DNA of 7,357 bases from an uncultured Bacteroidota bacterium (GTDB lineage Bacteria > Bacteroidota > Bacteroidia > NS11-12g > UBA955). The notes under the pieces were generated by a model. The model was not told the DNA's origin. It made no database searches and saw nothing but the letters and a program-made list of their open reading frames with translations. This document shows positions 1 through 4,592 of the stretch, piece after piece. The DNA is taken from positions 1 to 7,357 of the forward strand of contig CAJBVU010000090.1 of assembly GCA_903959115.1 (NCBI GenBank), in the 5' to 3' direction. The translations under genes and the position numbers were made by a program. How positions within the stretch are numbered: the stretch's first letter is position 1; every line of letters begins with the position of its first letter.

Positions 1-497
1 CAATCACCTACAAAAGTTGGGAATTGAATGCCAATATTTACTTCAACTATGGTGGAAGCATTTTCGAAAGCTCTGTAAAACGTCAGCTCAGCTTAATGAC
101 CGATTGGAACATGGACACACGTGTAATGGACCGTTGGCAGAATCCTGGCGACGATGCTTTGTATCCTAAAATGACATTAAACACATTCAACCATGGCGCT
201 ACTACCCCATGGATCAATACAGATCTTTGGTTGCAAGATGGAAGCTACGTTAGATTGAGAAGTGTAAATATCGGTTACAGATTACCGAAAAAATGGTTAT
301 CAAAATCTAAGTTTGATGCCGCCAAGGTAATGATCGTGGGGACCAACTTACTAACTTGGACTCGCTACACGGGTATCGACCCAGAAATTGCCCGCGACTT
401 TGAAAACGCCACAGATAGAAACATGAGTGGTAGTATTACTTACTTAACAACGCCTCAAGAAAAGAGCGTCAGTCTGGCCTTTAACTTTAGCTTCTAA
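1..497 (+). CDS. SusC/RagA-family TonB-dependent outer-membrane transporter, C-terminal fragment (5' end outside window)
   Basis: This is the last 164 codons of a SusC-like transporter, a 22-stranded outer-membrane barrel that imports a SusD-captured substrate using TonB energy. The frame is open from the left edge (first full codon at 3, reading ITYKSWELNANIYFNYGG), so the TTG at 24 is internal and not a start. Sequence seen: the RWQNPGDD element, the DLWLQDGSYVRLRSVNIGYR strand pair, GTNLLTWTRYTGIDPEIA, and the ending KSVSLAFNFSF. These are hallmarks of the SusC barrel C-terminus, including a terminal aromatic residue as expected for a BAM-inserted strand. Plug domain, TonB box and signal peptide lie upstream and cannot be judged. 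The gene ends 2 nt before the SusD partner, the standard susC-susD order. Family is very sure; the substrate is unknown, so no gene symbol is given. Confidence 0.95.
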   Translation, partial: ITYKSWELNANIYFNYGGSIFESSVKRQLSLMTDWNMDTRVMDRWQNPGDDALYPKMTLNTFNHGATTPWINTDLWLQDGSYVRLRSVNIGYRLPKKWLSKSKFDAAKVMIVGTNLLTWTRYTGIDPEIARDFENATDRNMSGSITYLTTPQEKSVSLAFNFSF

Positions 498-499
498 TT

Positions 500-1882
500 A
501 TGAAAAAGACATTAACACAATCCATAGCCATCGTCGTAGCATTGTTTGCCGCGGCCAACGCATTTACTGGTTGTCAAAGTATTGAAACACCCCCACCCAA
601 TGAATTATTGGTGGATGATGCAATCAAAACGACCGACGATTTACAACGTTTACTCAACGCGAGCTACAATGAGGTCGCCAACACCTTCGGAGGATTTGCA
701 TCGATGATGAGCGAAATGCAATCAGACAACTTGAGTATGCCAAACAACAATGACTTAAGGGAATTATACAGTCATAACGTATTGTTTTTCAATACAACCA
801 GTGGTAGTTTTTACTCAATTCTGTATAGAGCGATTTTCCGTGCCAACTTTGTGCAAGACAATATGGACAAGGTGGCTGACTTGTCTATCGCCGACAGGAA
901 TAGACTAATGGGCGAAATCAAGTTCATTCGAGGACTTTGTCATTTCACTGCAGTGAGAATGTTTGCACAACCCTATGGCTTTAGTGCAAAAAATGAGCAC
1001 CCTGGGATTGCCATTGTTACTAAATCTTCAACAAAACCAAACCCTCGTTTATCGGTTGGCGAAGCTTACGATGCGATTTTGGCCGACTTAAAAGATGCGG
1101 AAGGTTTGTTACCCACAGAAAATGGCAATTATGCCGATAAGATGAGTGCAACTGCATTGTTGGCCCACGTCTACTTCCAAATGGGCAAATACACCGATGC
1201 GGCAACTCACGCATCAACAGTCATCGATTCAAAGAAATATACCCTAAGCGATACGGTAAACTTATTTACGCCAGCCGCGAGCAGCGAATATATATTCAAG
1301 ATTATAAGCACAGGTGTAAACGACAAACGAAGTGGTGGATACTCAGACAATTACTCTCCCGGAAATCCAACTTGTCAATTATCAAAGCAACAATGGGAAT
1401 CTTTCAAGGTAGATTTGGCTATTGATAAACGTTTGAAATTGTTGACTGTTGTCAACGCGGGCGCACAAAATGAATTCATTAAAAGCGAAATGTTCAATGC
1501 CCCCTATTTTAACGTTCCTGTTTTGCATTTAACGCAAATGCATTTAATACGAGCTGAGGCTCTGGCAAAATCCGGTGGAGATTTGGGCATTGCCACGGCC
1601 GACATCAATGCAATCATCGAAAGAGCTTATACAGACAACAGCAAACTGGTTGCTTCCGGTTCTACGGCACTTCAAATCATTGATGCCACGAGAAGTCAAA
1701 GAAGAATCGAATTGCTATTCCAAGGCGATCGCACAAATGAAATCAAACGATTGGGCGCCATCGAAAGTCAGAATATTTACGTTCGCGGCCATCGCTGGGA
1801 TTGCGCAGGTTTTGTTTTGCAATTCCCAATCACAGAAAAAACCAGCATTTTTGAAATTAACCCAACAGGAGGTTGTAACTAA
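500..1882 (+). CDS. SusD/RagB-family nutrient-binding outer-membrane lipoprotein
   Basis: This is a surface lipoprotein that acts as the substrate-binding lid on the SusC barrel encoded just upstream. It has 460 residues, somewhat shorter than archetypal SusD (about 550) but within the RagB/SusD range. The N-terminus is a lipoprotein signal: MKKTLTQSIA, a hydrophobic stretch at 9-22, and a lipobox ending FTGC, so Cys25 should be acylated. The N-terminal SusD-like region (about 40-250) has DDAIKTTDDLQRLLNASY, RANFVQDNMDKV, EIKFIRGLCHF and the TPR-like segment ALLAHVYFQMGKYTDAA. The C-terminal SusD/RagB region has HLIRAEALAKSGG (348-360) and RRIELLFQGDRTNEIKRLGA (401-420), the usual ERRxEL-F-GDR-KR signature. 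The start is fixed by the signal peptide and the 2-nt gap after susC. The stop overlaps the next ATG by one base. Family assignment is very secure; ligand and polysaccharide or peptide specificity cannot be read from the sequence. Confidence 0.96.
   Translation: MKKTLTQSIAIVVALFAAANAFTGCQSIETPPPNELLVDDAIKTTDDLQRLLNASYNEVANTFGGFASMMSEMQSDNLSMPNNNDLRELYSHNVLFFNTTSGSFYSILYRAIFRANFVQDNMDKVADLSIADRNRLMGEIKFIRGLCHFTAVRMFAQPYGFSAKNEHPGIAIVTKSSTKPNPRLSVGEAYDAILADLKDAEGLLPTENGNYADKMSATALLAHVYFQMGKYTDAATHASTVIDSKKYTLSDTVNLFTPAASSEYIFKIISTGVNDKRSGGYSDNYSPGNPTCQLSKQQWESFKVDLAIDKRLKLLTVVNAGAQNEFIKSEMFNAPYFNVPVLHLTQMHLIRAEALAKSGGDLGIATADINAIIERAYTDNSKLVASGSTALQIIDATRSQRRIELLFQGDRTNEIKRLGAIESQNIYVRGHRWDCAGFVLQFPITEKTSIFEINPTGGCN
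1867..1872 (+). promoter_or_regulatory. AGGAGG Shine-Dalgarno-like site before the DUF5004-like lipoprotein gene
   Basis: A perfect AGGAGG lies inside the last codons of the susD-like gene, 9 nt upstream of the ATG at 1882, whose A is also the last base of the susD stop (TAATG). Bacteroidota genes usually lack strong Shine-Dalgarno motifs, so this may support reinitiation at the overlapping start. It also simply encodes Thr-Gly-Gly, so coincidence is possible. Confidence 0.4.
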
Positions 1883-2379
1883 TGAAAAAGACAATTCAAA
1901 TTGCGGCACTGTCCATCATACTTTGCGGTGCGATGATAGGCTGCAGACCAGAAAAAAAGACTTTAGGCCCTAAACCAAGTCAAACCGAAGGCATATCAAA
2001 CACCGGATGGATTCTATCACGCGTTGATCAAATCGATGTGAATGTGCAATTGGCGTTTGTTGAAAGTGATACTTTGCTCAATGTTACAGAAACTTTCATC
2101 GATGGTACACCGATGGAGTTCAGTTTCACAAAAGACGGATCCTATTCAATCTCAAGCGGCGCAGGAAGTCAACTATTTAAGATCAATGCTGGATCGTGGA
2201 AATTCGACAATGCCGACTACCCTAGCAAGATCATTTTAGACGATGGCACTGCTGGAGCAAACACAGTAAGCATGATGCGTCCAGTTCGACCTCAAGACAA
2301 TTATTTGGTATTAAAATACAATAAGATTTGCGGAGGCAAGCGCACCGTGAGTTACCACTTAACATTTAGCAGAAAATAA
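1882..2379 (+). CDS. Small lipoprotein, DUF5004-like (SusCD-operon accessory protein)
   Basis: This 165-residue protein has a lipoprotein signal peptide: MKKTIQIAALSIILCGAMIG, then Cys21 in an MIGC lipobox, then a short polar tether (RPEKKTLGPKPSQ). The mature part looks like one all-beta domain of about 125 residues: NTGWILSRVDQIDV (40-53), EFSFTKDGSYSI (79-90), GSWKFDNADYPSKIILDDG (104-122), YLVLKYNKICGG (141-152) and a final strand TVSYHLTFSRK. The pattern of a Trp-start strand, a central GSWKFDN-YP-KI strand pair and a final YxxTFSRK strand resembles the Bacteroidota lipoproteins called DUF5004 or lipocalin-like. I make this match from memory, not from a search. It overlaps the susD-like stop by one base (TAATG), so translation is probably coupled. 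No catalytic motif is visible. The likely role is as an accessory subunit at the cell envelope beside the SusCD complex; the biochemical function is unknown. Being a gene is very secure, the family name moderate. Confidence 0.85.
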   Translation: MKKTIQIAALSIILCGAMIGCRPEKKTLGPKPSQTEGISNTGWILSRVDQIDVNVQLAFVESDTLLNVTETFIDGTPMEFSFTKDGSYSISSGAGSQLFKINAGSWKFDNADYPSKIILDDGTAGANTVSMMRPVRPQDNYLVLKYNKICGGKRTVSYHLTFSRK

Positions 2380-2385
2380 TTTGCC

Positions 2386-3243
2386 ATGAAAAAAATCCTT
2401 TTATTTAGTTTGGCTTTGATTGTTTGCTTGGCAAAAATTCAGGCACAAAAGGCTTGGGCTACTCCAGACCCTATAAACCCCAATGATTCTATCACCATTT
2501 GGGTTGATCTTAAAAAGTGTGACCGCCAACAATTAGCTGGGACTACGGACCCATTATATATGTGGACATGGGCCCCGAACGAGCATGCCGTTGGACATCC
2601 GTTGCACAATGGAACATGGCTAGCCAGTAACGATGCATTACAAATGCGTTCCGCTGGAAACGACTTATACTTCTTCCGTATGGTACCTACCTCATTTTAC
2701 GAGGTCACTGCTGCAGAATTATACAACAACGACATCAGTTTGTTATTAAAGAAGAAGGATGGCACAGGCACTGCTGCAGGAGAAGACAAAACAGAAGATT
2801 TAAAAATCGACCTAACACCTCCAGTTTCAGGACCACAAAAAGTATCCCCCTTCCCACGTTTGGCGAAAAAAGACACGTTGAGCATTGGCGCAACGGATGT
2901 TTTAACGATTATTTATGATCGCAATTTGGAGACGAAGGACACGCTAAAGGATAAGGAAGATTTTTACTTGTATGCAAAAGCGAGAACAGGACCAGGCCTA
3001 ACTGATTTCATTCAGTTTGTTTCAATCACAAAGGTGGCCACTGAACCCAAATTGGCAATGAAGAATTTGGGTGGCGGCAAATTTTCTTTGAGCATGATTC
3101 CCAATAAGTTCTTTGCATCCGTAAACCCTTCGAATCAAAAGATTTTAGCGGTGCAATTTCAAATTGTTCGAGGCAAAATTAGAAACTCAAACGACACCGT
3201 AGATGGCACGTATGAGTATTTCCTAAACCAGAACTGCGAGTAA
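2386..3243 (+). CDS. Exported two-domain beta-rich protein of unknown function (tandem duplicated domain)
   Basis: This 285-residue protein begins with a Sec signal peptide (MKKILLFSLALIVCLAKIQA), probably cut near residue 20, before QKAWATPD. There is no lipobox at the cleavage site, so it is likely periplasmic or secreted. No type IX secretion C-terminal domain is recognisable at the end (YEYFLNQNCE). The mature protein consists of two similar halves, about 33-145 and 170-281, joined by a Pro-rich linker (TPPVSGPQKVSPFPRL). Half A carries ITIWVD, LYMWTW, LQM, GNDLYFFRMVP and SFY. Half B carries LTIIYD, FYLYA, LAM, GGKFSLSMIP and KFF in the same order and spacing. The aromatic-rich strand pattern of half A (LYMWTW, NGTW) recalls carbohydrate-binding beta-sandwiches, but I cannot assign a family. 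It is the last gene of the SusCD operon, 6 nt after the lipoprotein gene and 8 nt before the converging lysA stop. A binding or scaffold role for the imported substrate is an inference from context only. Confidence 0.85.
   Translation: MKKILLFSLALIVCLAKIQAQKAWATPDPINPNDSITIWVDLKKCDRQQLAGTTDPLYMWTWAPNEHAVGHPLHNGTWLASNDALQMRSAGNDLYFFRMVPTSFYEVTAAELYNNDISLLLKKKDGTGTAAGEDKTEDLKIDLTPPVSGPQKVSPFPRLAKKDTLSIGATDVLTIIYDRNLETKDTLKDKEDFYLYAKARTGPGLTDFIQFVSITKVATEPKLAMKNLGGGKFSLSMIPNKFFASVNPSNQKILAVQFQIVRGKIRNSNDTVDGTYEYFLNQNCE
2482..3159 (+). repeat. Protein-level tandem duplication inside the last operon gene
   Basis: The two halves of the 285-residue protein align at an offset of 137-138 residues with at most a one-residue shift. 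Matching positions are I36-T37-I38 with L173-T174-I175, D41 with D178, L57-Y58 with L195-Y196, L85 with L223, M87 with M225, G91 with G229, Y95 with F233, M99 with M237, P101 with P239, and F104-Y105 with F242-F243. Half A spans roughly 2482-2745 and half B roughly 2893-3159. I see no matching DNA repeat, so the duplication is old and detectable only in the protein. Confidence 0.7.
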
Positions 3244-3251
3244 CAATTGCT

Positions 3252-4487
3252 CTAGAGCCCTTCGATTTCAATTTCATTCCGAATCAAATCGGCGAGTTCC
3301 TCTCGTTTGCGAATCAAATGGGGCACACCATTCTTTACCATAACTTCTGGTGGTCTGAGTCTAGCATTATAATTGTTGCTCATCGAAAAACCGTAAGCGC
3401 CCGCATTTCGAATCCTTAAAATATCGCCCTCTCTTACTTCATTCAATTTGCGATCATAACCCAAAGTATCCGTTTCGCAGATATAGCCTACCACGCTGTA
3501 AAGTCGCTGTGTACCTTCTTCATTTGAAATATTCTCAATGAAGTGATACGCATCGTAAAACATTGGACGAATCAAATGGTTCTGGCCTGAATCAACGCCC
3601 ACAAAAACGGTAGATGTTGTTTGTTTGATTACGTTTGCTTTCACTAACAACGAACCCGATTCGCTCACTATGAATTTCCCAGGTTCAAACCACAACTCCA
3701 ATTCTCTTCCATATTCCACACAAAAATCTTGAAATGCGATTGCTATTTTAGCACCAATCTCCTCAATTTCTGTTACGATATCATCGGGCTTATACCCCAC
3801 TTTAAAGCCACTACCAAAATCCATAAACGCTAAATCTTTGAAATCCTTAGCTGCATCAAAAAGCAATTCCGCACCGCGCAAGAAAACGTCACCGTCCAAA
3901 ATATCACTGCCGGTATGCATGTGCAATCCAGTGACTTTAATTTTCAAGGACTCCACCACACGAAGAACATGTCTCAACTGATAAATTGAGATTCCAAACT
4001 TAGAATCAATATGTCCAACAGAGATATGACTATGTCCACCAGCCATGATATGTGGATTCAATCGAATACAACACGGCACAGTATTGCCATATTCGCTGCC
4101 AAACTGCTCTAAAATGGAAATGTTATCGATGTTGATGTGGACACCAAGTTCAACCGCTGCTTTAATTTCATCAAAGTGCACGCAGTTGGGTGTATACATA
4201 ATTTCGTGGGCCGCAAATCCTGCACGCAAACCCAATTGTACTTCTTCTATAGAAACTGCATCCAAGCCCGCTCCCTGAGATTTCAACAAGCGTAGTATGT
4301 TGATATTATTCAGCGCTTTCAAAGCATAATGTAACTTCACTTTCACCCCAGGGAATGCATTGAGCAAACGCTGGTACTGCACTTCGATCTTTTCCGCATG
4401 ATACACATAAACAGGCGTTCCGAATTCCTCTGCAACCTGCTTAAACATGTCATTAGACAATCCAATTTCCATTTTTCTCTTGCTCAT
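3252..4487 (-). CDS. lysA: Diaminopimelate decarboxylase (PLP-dependent, fold type III)
   Basis: LysA decarboxylates meso-diaminopimelate to L-lysine, the last step of lysine synthesis, in the cytoplasm. At 411 residues it is full length. It has an alanine-racemase-like PLP barrel followed by a beta domain. Visible motifs are the PLP-binding Lys57 in HYALKALNN, SKFGI (162-166), HMHTGSD (189-195, at the usual H-x-GS site), the phosphate-binding loop DFGSGF (223-228), EPGKF (268-272), IRPMFYDAYH (306-315), the Cys-Glu pair of ICETD (Cys337, Glu338) contributed across the dimer, and AGAYGFSMSNNYN (362-374). The start is taken at 4487; the internal ATG at 4472 (Met6) is a credible alternative because MSKRKM is not a conserved element. 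It lies downstream of secDF on the same strand but behind a strong terminator, so it probably has its own promoter. Several motif residues differ from proteobacterial LysA (GSG for GGG, EPGK for EPGR), in a way I associate with Bacteroidota enzymes. Confidence 0.95.
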   Translation of the reverse strand: MSKRKMEIGLSNDMFKQVAEEFGTPVYVYHAEKIEVQYQRLLNAFPGVKVKLHYALKALNNINILRLLKSQGAGLDAVSIEEVQLGLRAGFAAHEIMYTPNCVHFDEIKAAVELGVHINIDNISILEQFGSEYGNTVPCCIRLNPHIMAGGHSHISVGHIDSKFGISIYQLRHVLRVVESLKIKVTGLHMHTGSDILDGDVFLRGAELLFDAAKDFKDLAFMDFGSGFKVGYKPDDIVTEIEEIGAKIAIAFQDFCVEYGRELELWFEPGKFIVSESGSLLVKANVIKQTTSTVFVGVDSGQNHLIRPMFYDAYHFIENISNEEGTQRLYSVVGYICETDTLGYDRKLNEVREGDILRIRNAGAYGFSMSNNYNARLRPPEVMVKNGVPHLIRKREELADLIRNEIEIEGL

Positions 4488-4541
4488 CTTATTTCGTTTT
4501 ATTCTATTTTTTAATTTGATACTTACTCACTGAACCATACC

Positions 4542-4570
4542 AAAAAAGGCGGGGTGAATATCACCCCGCC
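4542..4570 (-). terminator. Intrinsic terminator of secDF
   Basis: There is a perfect 10-bp inverted repeat, GGCGGGGTGA at 4548-4557 and TCACCCCGCC at 4561-4570, with a 3-nt loop. Read on the - strand the GC-rich hairpin is followed directly by six T (4547 down to 4542). It begins 22 nt after the secDF stop codon and lies 54 nt before the lysA ATG, so it should end secDF transcripts and separate the two genes. On the + strand the hairpin is not followed by a T run, so it is not a terminator in that direction. Confidence 0.93.
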
Positions 4571-4592
4571 ATTTCAAAAGTTCGAAGTGATT

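Noticed and set aside
24..26. TTG as the start of the first gene
   Set aside because: The frame is open upstream to the window edge and the residues before it (ITYKSWE) match the expected SusC barrel, so it is an internal Leu codon.
1575..1973. A 132-codon + strand open frame spanning the susD end and the lipoprotein start
   Set aside because: It is out of frame with two well-supported genes that fill the same DNA, and its protein has no recognisable pattern.
3238..3252. A hairpin at the convergent gene ends as a terminator
   Set aside because: The stem is 6 bp including a G-U pair, with a 3-nt loop and no following T run. It is too weak to call.
4488..4541. A Bacteroidota-type promoter (TTTG then TAnnTTTG) before lysA
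   Set aside because: On the - strand a TTTG at the terminator T run is followed 19 nt later by TATCAAAT, which matches only the TA of the -7 box. The region is AT-rich and a promoter is likely somewhere here, but no box is convincing. The leader is also too short for a lysine riboswitch.
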